Origin: Dryas octopetala
Lineage: Eukaryota; Streptophyta; Magnoliopsida; Rosales; Rosaceae
Assembly: GCA_963921425.1 (NCBI GenBank)
Contig: OY992833.1
Location: 12,875,738 to 12,939,737 of the forward strand
Length of the DNA: 64,000 bases
Direction: 5' to 3'
A model generated the notes under the pieces. That model saw only the letters and a list, made by a program, of their open reading frames with translations. It was not told where the DNA came from and did not search any database. Positions 34,771 through 46,940 of the stretch are shown here, piece by piece; within the stretch, counting starts at the first letter, position 1; every line of letters begins with the position of its first letter. The position numbers and the translations under genes are program-made.

Positions 34771-37534
34771 ATGCCGTCTCTGCAAACCGCTCTGCCTCCT
34801 GAACTCGCGAACAATGCGATTAGAGTTAGTACCGGGAATTTCTTCTTTTCCTTTGCATTTATGTCAAACAAATAATCATTTTTCTCGACTTTTTTTTTGT
34901 GTTTTAATGATTTTTTGTCGTTGCAGCTCTACCACGAGTGCCTTCGAAGAGCTAAATATGTTGGTCATCAGGTATGTACATTTCTCTCTCTCACTCACAA
35001 ATGTTTGTTGTATTTGAAATGAGATTCAACTCAAGCTTAACTGAACATCAATCATACAAGGCTGAAATGAAGTTCAATGTGTAATTTTCAATTTGGGTCC
35101 TTTCAGTCAATCTTAGAAGTTAGAACCATGTGACGTCTCTGCCTATTATATCTTCTTATGGGTAAATGTTCTGCTTCTGCACATGTTCACGAATACCTCT
35201 TTCAGTTCCATTTCATATTCCCAACTAAGAAAGTAGAAAACTTTGGGTCTTGCTCAAGTTCATGAAGTGGGACTTATGTAGGAAGATAACTTTAGCCAAT
35301 GTGTGATGGCATTGTTTACTTGCAGGCCAAAATAAATTAGCATTTTTCCTCTGAATGAGTCCTCAGTGCAATCTGAGATAGGATTTCTGATAGAAGATTG
35401 CTCTGGTAAACTTAGAGAAGGATTGAACATTGATGGTGCTACCATCATAGCCATAAAAACGTAAAGATCTTGTGCCTTGAATTTTTGACATACTCTCCAC
35501 CTGTCCACCTCTCACTTTAAATTGTTTATTTTGGCCGAGCTATAATTTCTTAGTTCAAGGCCTCAAGGGTTCTCAATCTCTTGCGTTGAATTTCCAGACA
35601 TAACTTTTACTTGGAAAATTATTTTCAGTAACAGTGTGTTTGGATGAAGGAATTTTAATTTTCACAGAAATTCATAAATGATAGAATTTAAAACTCCGTT
35701 ATTTAAATTTCTATAAATTACATTTTCTATTGTTTGGATGTATGTATATAGAATTTTGTAAATGACATGAATTACAAATTTTAATTAAAGCCCCACCGAC
35801 TACCCACCCACGCCACCACCTTCCCCTCCCTTTGAGTCTCCGACCACACTCGTCTCTCTCTTCCATTCTCTCTTCTCTTCTCTCTATATACTCCTCATCT
35901 CTTCTCTGCAAATTAAAATTCCTTCACAAGATTGATTTTTTTTTTCTCCAATTCCAAGAGCCTAGCAACCAAAGACAAAAAAAGCATCTCCATTAATTGC
36001 ATTTTCTTATAATAAACTTGGAAATCAGGTTGGGATCAGATTGATGGGAATCCCAAATGGCAGACCAAACAAAGATTAGCCCAACATATTCCAATCACAA
36101 TCGTAACTGTTACCAAACAAACAAAAAAAAAGAATGGCAAAGCTGCAACGGCTGCAGGTGGAGGGAAGTGAGAGAGAGTTTAGAGAGAGAAATAAGAGAG
36201 AAAAAGAAAGGGGAGGAGGTTATGAGGGTGGTTGGAGGTGGCGTGGGTGGAGATGGGTGGGCAGTGGGCTTTATGATTTTTTGTTTTTCTAACCTTTTAA
36301 TTTCTTAATATTATTTGTGGAAAAAAAAGTTTGTAAATGTAGCAAGATCTAAGTCACAAATAATTATTAGAGGGCTGAGATCAAAAGTCAGGTATAGTCT
36401 AATAGGAAGAAAACTGGCAAAGGATCCAAGTCTAGATGGTGGTTGTGGTGGGTGGGTCTTTTTTCTTAAAATCTCAAATGTCATGGAATTTGGAAATGAC
36501 ACCTATTTAGGTGGAATTTAAAGTCAGAATTTATGACTCTCAAATTCCATAATTTTTTCCGCTTAGAATTCTAAGATTTCCGTGTTAATGAGGCCAAACA
36601 AGGGAATTGGAGATTTTCATTTCTCAAATTCTGACTTTTAATGAAATACCGAGTTAAATTTCTTTATCCAAACACACTGTAAAAGTTTTGTTTTTCCTAA
36701 TTTTCCAAATTGTTTGCCAATGATTTCAATTTTCTTGGAATGGTTTGTGGAAGGAAATACCTGTAGACTAAATTCTAATTGATACTTTTTGAGTTTTTGA
36801 AAACTGTGGCTCCTAAGTCAGAGAGACAAATATTAGAATTGAAATGGAATGCACCAATCTATTCTAAGTGGCGTATTTCAAAACTTGGCTTCCAGGAAGC
36901 AATTTTCCAAGATTTTTTTTACTTTTATGATGTATATCTTTCTTGATTTTAGGAAAATTGATTAAACACCTGGAAAATTGGGCTTTCCTGAAATTTATTA
37001 TTTTCCATGGTTTTTGCAATGAAACAAATGCAGTATTAGTGCACATTCTAACAAGTCTATTAAATTTGTCCATACTTATTGAAAAATATGTAAGAATTTA
37101 ATTGTAGGATTTTGTTTTGTTAATGATGCAGCAAAACAATACAGAACTTGTTGTTGATATGGTGCGGCAGCAGTTCAAAAAACATATGCATGAGACAGAT
37201 TCGGAAAAGATTCAGAAGTTCAAGGATGAGTAAGTACAGAGCATTTGTGTGCATCTTTTAATATACCAATAAACAGATATTGAAGCAAACAATAAACCTT
37301 TGCAAGTTGAATTACAAATTTCCTTACCCAACTTATAACCAATCACCATTATACATTTTCAAGGTACAGTACAATAGTACAATAAGATAAGTGTTAACAA
37401 TGTAGGTTTTGATACTGTAATGCATGTTTCTCATTTGTGAATGTTTAATTAATTTGAAAATTTTAAGGTGGGCCCTTGAAGCTTGGGTACTATACCAAGT
37501 TTTTGACGCAGCTGCTTCTCTGCTGCAACACTGA
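34771..37534 (+). CDS. LYR-motif (complex I LYR family) small protein
   Basis: Exons 34771-34824, 34927-34971 and 37132-37229 join in frame to MPSLQTALPPELANNAIR, LYHECLRRAKYVGHQ and QNNTELVVDMVRQQFKKHMH plus ETDSEKIQKFKD. This matches the plant LYR-family proteins I know as At3g19508-like (LYRM9-type). They are small basic proteins thought to help assemble mitochondrial complexes. The LYR tripeptide at the start of exon 2 reads LYH here. The family's last exon usually gives DAAARGLINHMLYESEK. The best available last exon, 37468-37534, instead gives EWALEAWVLYQVFDAAASLL plus QH and stop (87 residues in all), which matches poorly. The 3' end may be lost or rearranged, and the gene may be dying. 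Intron 2 is 2,160 bp and holds a 1,048-bp transposon. Confidence 0.65.
35632..36679. mobile_element. Harbinger-like foldback element in the LYR gene intron
   Basis: The ends CAGTGTGTTTGGATGAAGGA and its inverse (TTATCCAAACACACTG) are flanked by TAA on both sides (35629-35631, 36680-36682), the three-base duplication typical of PIF/Harbinger elements. The arms extend inward. A C-rich/CT-rich stretch (35790-35890, CCCACCCACGCCACC) mirrors a G-rich/GA-rich stretch (36170-36275, GGTGGCGTGGGTGG). There is no transposase. At 1,048 bp with long inverted arms it is a large non-autonomous element. Transcription of the intron would produce a long hairpin. Confidence 0.75.
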
Positions 37535-38641
37535 CAATTAAGCAGATTGGCAACTGGGATCCTGAGTTAAGATGATTGATTATAATCTTAAAGGTCGAAG
37601 TATTACTCTTTATCTTTGTCTATATAATACAAATTAGCAGAGTTCATTGCAACTAGTTTCTTATAGGAGCAAAAGTAACTCCAGCAAATTATAATGAGAA
37701 ATGTTAGAAGTACCTTGCAAATTCCCTAGAGAATTCCATCAAAATCAGAAGCTAAATCTGCGCAGCATACAACCAACAAACAGTAATGATAAGCTAAGGG
37801 ACCTACACTCCTCGTGAAGATATGCATAGTATGCTTCCCACTAAGATCCCTGGTCAAATGTTGTGAAAACTGCAACACACGATTAAAAAAAAAACTACAA
37901 CACAGCCTCATTTCACTCATTACACAAACTCATGATTCATCCATTGCTACCATGAATGTTAGGTAGTCTTCTATAGGAAATTTTTTTTACATGCTAGTGT
38001 ATACAATGCCTCTTTTACATTCACCTTCTCACCTTTCCAGTTATTGTGAGAACAACACAGTGTACATCCATTGTAAGGCCTACTACTATGGTGCCGATTT
38101 TGGTGACCCAAAACTCATTTTGGGTATCATTTGGGTCACACACAACACAAATGGGCCGGAAATAATGACCAATTTTGGTGTGAAACCCAAACTGGAACTG
38201 ATAATTGGGTCATCACCAAACCCAAACCTATAAAGCTCAAGCCCACCCACGTGAGAAGCAAACGAAAGAGAGAGAAAGGGAATCAAATGCGCCAACACAC
38301 CTGCTTCGTGGGCCCCACATATCAGCTACTACTGGTTCTAAAACCCTCTGATGGCGCACGTGTATCACCTCGACGTCCAAGATTATTGGACCATTGGTGG
38401 ATCAATGACCTAGATGGGAAGCAAACGATCACTTTTTTTTTTTAATTTGATCACTTTGTTTTTTTATTTAAATCATAAAAATTTATTTAAAATTCAAAAA
38501 AATACTAGAAAATTCCAAAACAAATTTAATTTTTTTGTAAATCCACTAAATTTCCAACAACTATAAACCCCAAATTTCTATATATACCTTATCCATTCAT
38601 AGTTTTTCTTCACAAATTTCTATCTTAATTTTACATCAAAT
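37535..38641. other. intergenic region
   Basis: No convincing gene. Around 38090-38230, a stretch with inverted TTTTGGTGACCCAAAA, TGGGTCA and AATTGGGTCATCACC words looks repeat-like. The rest is AT-rich. Confidence 0.35.
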
Positions 38642-38872
38642 TTGATGACGCCCTATTACGTGAAGGCTTGGCTAGAGAAGTGTCCCAATGCGGCACTTGG
38701 TGCCAATCTAAGAAAAGAATTGTTTTGGACTGAACTTTACGAAATTTTCAAGCGTAACTTGGGGCCTCCGACCGTGCGTGAGTTTGGTGGCTTGAAATCT
38801 TTGTGGAGGGAGATAGTGCGGGCTTGCAACAAATTTTATAATTTGCTGTTAGAGACCGAACAAATTTTATAA
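38642..38872 (+). pseudogene. Myb/SANT-like fragment, possibly from a Harbinger ORF1
   Basis: A 76-residue reading frame has AWLEKCPNAALG, then FWTELYEIFKRNLGPP, then LKSLWREIVRACNKFYNLLL. The spacing of AWL, FWxxLxExF, LKSxWxxI and xxxCNKF recalls the SANT-like domain of plant proteins linked to PIF/Harbinger transposons (often labelled GST-T3-like). The domain is short and nothing else of the element is seen. It could be an old ORF1 fragment. Confidence is limited because identity is by pattern only. Confidence 0.4.
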
Positions 38873-39701
38873 TTTTATATTTTATATTTTAATGTATATT
38901 AGGTTTATCTTTATTATATTTCATGCAATTTCGTTTATTATGTTTCCTTTATACTATTATCCTAGCTTAGAGTGTGACTTCGAATTTATGAAATTTTAAT
39001 TTTAAAAGATGCTTGGTCACTGTTTGCATTATAGCAACGACACTATGAGTAGGAGATTCATGTGGGAAAACAACGAGTGCTGCAATTTTTTTTGTGTGAT
39101 CTGAATGTGGGTTGCAGATATCGAATATGGAGAAGGTAACAAATTAAGTAAAAATTAAGACCATTTAGATTGCGTAAGATGGTCTTTCAATAATTAAAAA
39201 TGATATTAATTTTATATTAAAAATAGAGGGTGATGTGTATAATTACAAAAATAAAAAATAAAATAAAAGAATGATGTGTATTATATAAATTTGTCACATA
39301 GGATTAGGGCACATGGATTCCATGCTCTAATAGGGCACAAAATTTTTTCCTAAGAAAATTAAATATCCATGATTTTTGAGTGAGCACATAATCACCAGGC
39401 CGAGCTAACCAGTACACTCAATAGTATGTGATATGGTTGCACTTAAGCCATAATTGACAATATTATAATGGAGCAATATAAAAAATAATAATGATAAAAG
39501 GCAACATCATTATTGAGATAAGGATAGAGCTAACCTTGGTAACACCAAGGACATCCTTGCAAAATTGGAAAAAACCATAATAATAATAATATCTCATACG
39601 CCCTTTGTTTTTCAAAAATGGCCTTATGGAACCCTCTATTTCTTTTTTAATAATCACCAAAATCACCTTTCTAGAAAATATATATGTAAAGACTTCCCAT
39701 T
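38873..39701. other. AT-rich intergenic region
   Basis: AT-rich with ATAATAATA runs. I see nothing coding. Confidence 0.3.
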
Positions 39702-40511
39702 GTTTTTAAAAGGAAAAATTATATCAAAAGGACTAATACTATACCCTATTTTTGAGTTGAGAACTTGCATTTTACTTTGATTCAATTAAGGACTAGTGTT
39801 AACTAAGTGTTTCAATCAAGGATATTCTGTCACTTCCATTAACATTTTCGTTAAAAACTGATCATGTGACTTGCACATGACTTATTTGCAAAGGCAAAAA
39901 AGTCTTTTCTCCTAACAAAATTATGAAAAAAAAAAAAAAAAACTAAACAAATTTAAAATTTTTGTACAAAAAAAAAAAAAAAAACAACCCTTTGCTGACT
40001 CCCTGCCCTGGCCTTCCTTCTCCCCCCACCACCTAGCCCTAGCCTCCCTTTTCCCCCAGAACCCAGCGCCGCCCCTTTCCTTTCTTTGCCTCTTTTTCTC
40101 TCATTTCTCTCTGCGTCTCCTCTCTTTCTCTCTTCCGGGTTAAGGTTGGGGGGGATGGGGGAAGAGGGAGGGTCGGGGCTGGGTGGTGGGGGCAAGAGGG
40201 TGGCCGGGGCTAGGGGGAGGCATGGTGCAGGGGTGGTTTTTTTTTTTTTTTAACTTATAAAATTCATTAAGTCTTTTTTTTTTTTTTTTTAATTTTGTTT
40301 AGAGAAAATACTTTGTTGCCCTTGCAAACAGGTCATGTGCAAGTTAAATGATCACTTTTTAAAGGAAATACTAATGGAGGTGATTGAATATCATTGATTG
40401 AAACACTTGGTTAATACAAGTCCTTAATTGAGTCAAAGTGAAATGCAAGTCCTCAACTGAAAAATGCTTATAATATTAGTTCTTTTGATATAATTTTCCC
40501 TTTTTAAAAAC
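39702..40511. mobile_element. foldback element, about 810 bp, with CT/GA-rich centre
   Basis: Arms of about 210 bp (39702-39925 and 40295-40511) are inverted copies. Shared words include TTTTTAAAAGG, ATTATATCAAAAGGACTAAT, CAATTAAGGACT and GCACATGAC. The centre has a C-rich then CT-rich strand followed by a G-rich strand, so it also folds. No ORF is credible; those across the GC-rich centre are low complexity. It is similar in plan to the element in the LYR intron but different in sequence. Confidence 0.7.
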
Positions 40512-40639
40512 CACCCTTATAGACTAGATATGAAAAAATAGCCCATTGTTTTTTTAAAAAGAGAGCTGTTATTTGCATATTTTGTTTTTTCCTTTTTTCC
40601 TTTCTGCACATCTCTTTTGCTCTTCTAAAATTTGAAATT

Positions 40640-41140
40640 TGTCTTTAACACACCCCTCCCATTACTAAAATAACCCATCAAACATCACACACCCCACCCA
40701 ACATCCAAACAATACACACCGGCCTCCCACCCAAAACCAGCAAACAAGCCTAACCCTCGATCCCACCTCACACCCCAGCAACCCCGCACCACCTCGCGCA
40801 ACACCCGGCAGCACCCCCAACCCCACCTCTCTCTTTTTCCTTTTCTCTCCTCCCTCCCTTTCTCTCTTTGTCTTATCAATGTACCCCCTACCCCAGCCAC
40901 CCTGCACCACCACGCGCAGCACGCCAACCCCACCTCTCTCTTTCTTTCTCTCTTCCTCATCCTTTTCTCTCTCTGGCTTATCAACCCGGCCAGCCACCCC
41001 GCCAAGACCAGCCCCAAATGCAAACGAACTCTAACACTCTACCACTCCGCCGATGCCGCCACAGTCCCCGTTCGGCACTGGCCCGCAGAATATGTGAGTT
41101 TCGTTCGGCAGTCATCCGCTGAAAATGTAAGTTTCGTTCG
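40640..41140. repeat. C-rich and CT-rich segment with a direct duplication
   Basis: CGCACCACCTCGCGCAACAC, CCCAACCCCACCTCTCTCTTT and CTTATCAA at about 40784-40879 recur at about 40908-40985. GTTTCGTTCGGC-type words repeat near 41095-41145. The composition differs sharply from the surrounding AT-rich DNA. It could be the leader part of an old LTR. No gene is supported. Confidence 0.45.
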
Positions 41141-41646
41141 GCTAGTATCGCCGAACCAGTTGCAATATACTTTTCTAATATATAGAATTGGTGAGAAGAA
41201 AAATGATGCCAAATGTTAAGTCTTATACTTTGCTATATATTTAATCCGTAAGAAAACACAAAGACGATGTTATTAGTATTTTTGAAAGAAGTTTATGAGC
41301 GATTTTCCGGTAATGCTGCTTCTTTGAAAAGGTTAAATTAAGAAGATACGAACAAATATATTTCAATTTTGCTAATATATACTATGCTTTTGCACTTGTT
41401 ATGTAACGTCTCAACTTTTGCAAACATTTAAACATTTTTCTCTTTTAACGAGCCATGTACATAAACATAAATAAATACATTTCTTTAAAAAAAAAAAAAG
41501 ACATTTAAACAAAACCACTGTGTAAAAACAGTTAATAAAATCTTCGGGTCTCACTTCTCCTCACTGCTTCATCGGCTTGCTTATTCTGCAAAACACAAAC
41601 CTTACACCACATCCATGGTGTACCGGGCTATACAACAAACTCGGTA

Positions 41647-44579
41647 TGTAACGACCCAACCCAAATTTCATTAGAAATTAAAATTTTTATTTTATTTCGT
41701 AATGGTCAGTTAAAGGCGTAGTGAGAGATTAAATTGTGAGACTTTCGCATTTTGTTCCAAGGAATTATTTTAAATATTTTGGGAATTTATTTGAGAAATA
41801 AAAGGTTTTGAATTTAAATTTTTGTTTTTAAAATTGGGCTTGACCCAAAATTGACTTTTAAAATTAGTGGCTTTTGATTTTGACTTTGGGCTTGATGGGA
41901 AGGTCTCGAGTCCACGAGTTCATAGACACGTAGTATGCGTCGATTCGAGTTACTGTTTGAAAGATACGGAGATGTGAAGTGAGTGGCAAACTTGTAATTT
42001 TTACGAAAATGGGTTTTAAAACCCAAAAATCAGATTTCTATGGAGATTCTCTCTCTCCTCTCTCACGCATCTCTCTCTCTCTCTCCCCGGTTCTCTCTCT
42101 CCCCGCGATCTCTCTCTCTCATCGATCCTCGGTCGTCCGGTGTCGGACTTCAGCGATTCGACCGGCGTTGGACTCGTCTCCACGCCGCCGACCTCCCAGT
42201 GAGGTCCGATCAGCCAACCAAGCCGCGACGGCGGCGCAACGGCGCGGTTTTCGAACGAAGCTCTCCGACGGCGACGTGACTTTTCTGGCGATTTCGAGGG
42301 CGGCGATCACTTGGGTCTTCTTCCCCAGTCCACGGCGAGTCCTGTCATGCCACCCCCTTGCTCCGACAACCCCTCGCGACGGCGGATCGTGGCTGAGAAG
42401 TCTGCCGGCTTTCACCGCCGATTTCGGCCATTTCCGGCGACTTTTGGTCGTCGGTCCAATTTTGGAAAACGATCCTCTAGGTATGGGCTTTGTTTCCCCT
42501 TGGTTTGATTGTTCAATTTTGTGAAATTAGGAAATTGAATTTATGGGGTTTGACCCATTTCGGGTTTACCTTGAATCGAGCCTATTTGAGTGATTTCTGA
42601 GTTGTTTTTCATCCAATTGAAGTGCCTAGGTTGAATTTGGATTGATTTTTAGTTGAAAAATCATTTTCTTTTAATCTGTCGCCGCTGCCACCGCTGTCTC
42701 TGCCACTTGTGGTGGCGGGTCAGCCGTCGTTATCTCATTTTGCCCAAATTGAACTTCTAGGAGACCCTCTGAGGTTGTTTGGTGAGTTATGTGGAAATTT
42801 CTGTGTTGTTTAAGGCCGGGCAGCCACCGTGTGTGGTGGTTACCGCCCATTTTGGTCGTTTAACGACCCATTTGTATTTCTGGTTTGTGAAATTGTTGAT
42901 TGTCTAGTCTTAACAGGTGCATGGGCTCGGGAAATCTCATTTCCGATGCCGTTATGCTGCCGGATTGGAGATCCGAGCAATGGCGCCGTGAAAGACATTT
43001 CGGTCTTTTACGTAGTTAAACAGTGAGTGATAATTATTGGAGTTTAATGTAGACTACCATTAATGAATTGTCTGTTTTGTGTGATTTGCTGCTTTATGTT
43101 AGAGAAGACTAAGTATAGGATTTAGATCATGATAATAAATTGACGAGGATTTGAGGCTAAGGAATTAATTTGAGAATTATAGAGTTGCCATGGGATTAAT
43201 TATTGATTTGATGAGGAATGTTTATTTCGAGGATTAATGATTGATGATTAGGCAGTTGTTATACAAAACGATCAATTTAATTATTGAGGAAGTGTTAGTA
43301 TGATGTGAGTGACAAACAAGTGAGGGGTCGTGAATAGGAATCAACTTCGGAAAGGATTCGGCTTAGTTCGGAGTAAACAGTGGGTGAACCTTGATTTTAA
43401 TAATTTGTGTTTGCTATGTGCATTCTTGTGGAAATGGCGTGTTTTAAATTTAATTCGTTTATGAGAAGATTTATTTTATCTAGCATGATTATCGAAATGA
43501 TTATTTATTTTGGGATGTGGAACTGTTGGGATTTGAAAATGCAAGTACTGATCGGACGAGCTTGCTCGTGCGGAGTGACCCCTCCGTACGGGATTGTGGC
43601 CAGGATACGAGCCTGCTCGTGCGGAGTGACCCCTTCATACGAGATTGTGGCCATGATACGAGCCTGCTCGTGCGGAAGGGTCTTCCGTACGGGATTGTGG
43701 CCAGGATACGAGCCTGCTCGTGCGGAAGGGTCATCCGTACGAGATTGTGGCCAGGATACGAACCTGCTCGTGTGGAGTGACCCCTCCGTACGAGATTGTG
43801 GCCAGGATTTGAGCCTGCCCGTGCGTGGGATTGTAGCCAGGACATTGCCTACAGTACGAGTACAAGTATGGTGTGACTTTTAAGTATAAGTGTTTTGAGA
43901 TATCAGGTTACAAAGATAATTTTAGTTTAGATTTGATATTTCTCAGCTTGAAAAGTTTTATTGTTTTTTCAGTGTATCAAGGTTTATTTGAGATGATTTT
44001 CGAAAATGGATTGCGAAATGGTTTTTTAAAAACTGGGGGATTGCAAAGAACGATTGTGAGGTTTTAGAGATTTTTATTTTAAGACTTCTAAAAGGATAAA
44101 AAAAAAAATTTATGTTTCGTTTTCTTAACACGTCCACTCACTGAGTTATCTCATAATCTTCTTGTTTTGTCTTAAATTGTTTTCCCTCAGGTAATAACTT
44201 TGGTGGAGGTCGAGCCAATCACGTCGAGACATATACGTCCATATCTTTACTCAAACCTTGTAGGCGTCATTTTGATTGTGTAAAAATTCCTTATAATAGA
44301 TTAGTGGCTCTGATAACCACACTTAAATTTTAAGATATTTTTTCTTTGAAATTGTTGGGTCTGAGACCCTTTTTGATTGTGGTAGAGGTGGTTGATATTT
44401 TAGTGATTGTAGTAGAGATGGTTGATATTTTAGAAGTGCTTTTACAGGTTTTCAAATTTTTGGGTTAGTCCATTTTTCAGGAGAGGTTTTGTCGAATTTT
44501 CGGTAGGATTTTCCTTGATTGTGGATCCCACAGGACCACTTCGGATTTTTAGGGTGGAAATCCGGGGGTGGTTCTGTTA
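41647..44579 (+). mobile_element. second solo LTR of the TGTAACGACCC family, 2,933 bp
   Basis: It starts TGTAACGACCCAACCC, ends GTGGTTCTGTTA and is flanked by CGGTA (41642-41646 and 44580-44584). It shares the plan of 22920-25433: AAATTTCATTAGAAATT start, CT-rich leader (42040-42130), GC-rich proline/arginine-coding low-complexity stretch, tandem array, CCACTCACTGAGTTATCTCA, TTTGGTGGAGGTCGAGCCAA and the GTGGATCCC..GGACC end. No interior domain or second LTR is present. It inserted into an older antisense copy of its own family (44585-45365). Confidence 0.88.
43556..43860 (+). repeat. 51-bp tandem array, about 5-6 units
   Basis: The unit contains AGCCTGCTCGTGCGGAGTGA, CCCCTCCGTACGGGATTGTG and GCCAGGATACG (51 bp), with small variants. 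The last unit is shortened. It lies at the same relative position as the 53-bp array of the sister LTR, and both contain GCCAGGAT. Confidence 0.85.
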
Positions 44580-44584
44580 CGGTA

Positions 44585-45365
44585 AGTTCACTAGAGCTCG
44601 TATGAGTGAAATAACTTAATAGAAACCTCTATTCTTAATCAATTGACATAAATAAATATTCCTCAAATTCAACCTAATATCAATTCACCAATAACTCAGA
44701 CATCAAGATAATCATAATTTCTCAATTAACATAATATTTCATCAACAATAATAAATCATTCTGGCAATTCAAATGCCTAATCGTCAACTATTAACTTCAA
44801 CATCAACCATTCACATCCTAATCAATAACCTCATTGCATTCTAATTATAGCCCTATTTATTCCCTTAATAGGAGAAATCATCATCATTTCCATCCTCTGG
44901 ATTCGAGGCTAGACTTTACCTAGTCCTAGCAAACAATGCATACAAGCAAACAATACAAAAATCCAACTATCTAATTTCACTCACAGTGCAACCAAGTGAA
45001 AAGATAAAAATACCTTTCGATTTAGATTTGGTGTTCACTAACTGGAACGACATCGGAAATCTCATCTTCGTGCCCGAGAAAACCTGTTCAAGACAAGCAA
45101 CTAGCACAAATTACACTTGAAAACACAATTGATCATTAAATGGCTGAAATAGGCAGCAACACCACACACGGTGGCTGCTCAATCGGCCCCAAACAATGCA
45201 CAAAACACAACCAAAACTCACCAATCGACCTCGTATAGGCTCCTGGGGATTCAATTGGGCAACACGAGGACAAACAACCATTAACCCACTGCCACAAGTG
45301 GCGGAGCTAGTGGTGGCTATGGCTGCAAAACAGAAAAGTTAGCCACACATACAAGAAAAGTCTAG
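44585..45365 (-). repeat. older antisense fragment of the same LTR family
   Basis: Read on the minus strand, segments mirror the adjacent sense LTR: the GATTTCCGATGxCGTT phrase, and the CCGTGTGTGGTGxT phrase with the CCACTTGTGG words. The younger LTR appears to have inserted into this one. No genes. Confidence 0.6.
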
Positions 45366-46360
45366 CTGCTTCCGAGGCTAATTCGGCAGGGGTCTTTGTT
45401 TTGATCTCCTACTATTTTTGTGGATTACGTCTCTCAGCTCCTCATTCTTTGGTCTCTTCCGGCGCCCGTGCCTGGATGGGCCCGATGGTGCCGAACCGTT
45501 GCCTCTGTAGCCTTTGGTATCCTCCATTTCATCCGAAGTCGGTTGAGTTGAAGATCCATCGTCAGGTTCTTTCATCCGTGCCTTCCTCTTTTTTCGCTTG
45601 TTTCCTCCGTCCTGCTGTCTTTCATATTCTCCCACCTTCTTCCAATGCGTCCTCGACTATTCATCTTGTTTGGTGGAGTTCATCCAACACCTTCCTTATG
45701 TACAGAGGCGCATCCCCCGCTTCTTGAGAGTTCCCCAAAATCTGCTGTTGTGCGATAGGTGACCTCGGGCTGTTCCCAGCAATTCTGATCCTTGTCATTA
45801 TGTTAATGAACGGCTTTCGTTCTAGGAGTTCTCATAGACGGCGCCAACTGTTGGACCCAAAATCTTCAAAGAATAATTATTTGGCCTATAGGTGTTGTGG
45901 ACTTGGAATTGAACTCTCGATCGGTTAGTTAGGCTTGCGCTCGTTGTCTTAACTCGATTTGTTTTTGAATGGCGGAGCGGATGGGGTACCAGTAAAACAT
46001 ACTTTGATGCTCAAGTCAGTGTTCGTTCCAGTTACAGTCTGTTCAAGATCAATAGATTGCCCCCATTTTTCAAATGATTGTGCTTCCTATTTATAATTAA
46101 CAACTTCTTGAGGATAAAGCTTACGACGTGATGAGCAAGTAACTCTCTACACGCGTCTTACATCCCGATGTCTACGATGAGTTACTTACTTCTCACGCCT
46201 ACATTTCATTCAATCACGTGGATAAACACAACTTCGTCTTGGGCTTTTCAACAAAAATGGCTTCACATAACTCGAACTTAATTAAATCGCTCCAATTGAT
46301 TCAGCCAAAATGTCGTTTGATCAATTGGGCTTTAGATTTTAAATTTAAATATAGGTCATG
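45366..46360 (-). mobile_element. Tat-like gypsy fragment: LTR plus start of gag
   Basis: On the minus strand an LTR (about 46360 down to 45849) has ATTATAAATAGG as TATA box and ends GGGTCCAACA. The junction TTGGCGCCGTCTATGAGAA follows, the conserved start of Tat/Athila-type gypsy interiors. Then comes a charged gag-like region (MTRIRIAGNSP near 45800, and KRKKRKARMKEPDDGSSTQP near 45590) with stops. It is cut off near 45366. The right LTR edge is approximate. It is a dead fragment. Confidence 0.6.
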
Positions 46361-46540
46361 AAAATAAGCTTCTTCTTTTTTATATTATTAAAGTACAACT
46401 AAGGTCATTAAAATTTCAACTCATGATCGACGTACTCTCATAAAGGGGAAATTAAAAGTCAATTACCACTAAATCAAATAGTCATTATATTAAAATAAAT
46501 TTTTATGTGTGTATGTTTATCAATATATATATATATATAT

Positions 46541-46940
46541 AGATGAGTGCTCTAAAACTAACTAGTTAGCAAGTTAATACGAAACTAACCATGCTTTTGG
46601 GACCACCACATAACTAATCTCATAATCCGAATCGTCAATTATTTAGGTTATACTTCAAAGATCATCATTACAAAAAATCAATTAAATCGGAAATCATTTA
46701 GTCATCTAATTGAGATCAAATAAATAGACGATCAGTGTTTTCGATAAAAGCATATAAATAGTTGTTGTTATAATCAAATGACTAAATGATTTCCGAATTT
46801 GGAGATTTTTTACAGGGATGATCTTTGAAATAGGGCCTAAAAAATAGACGGTTCGGATTTTGAGATTACATTGTGCAGTGGGCCCAACATGGTGGTTAGC
46901 TTTGTATTAACTTACTAACTAGTTAGTTTTAGAACATTCT

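Noticed and set aside
41979-42524. 181-codon Ser/Arg/Pro-rich open frame
   Set aside because: It is the corresponding GC-rich leader of the second solo LTR, with open frames on both strands. The plan is shared with the other LTR but not the protein sequence.
43407-43883. 158-codon frame with repeated ACSCGVxP units
   Set aside because: The repeats are translation of the 51-bp tandem array (a multiple of three) in a solo LTR.
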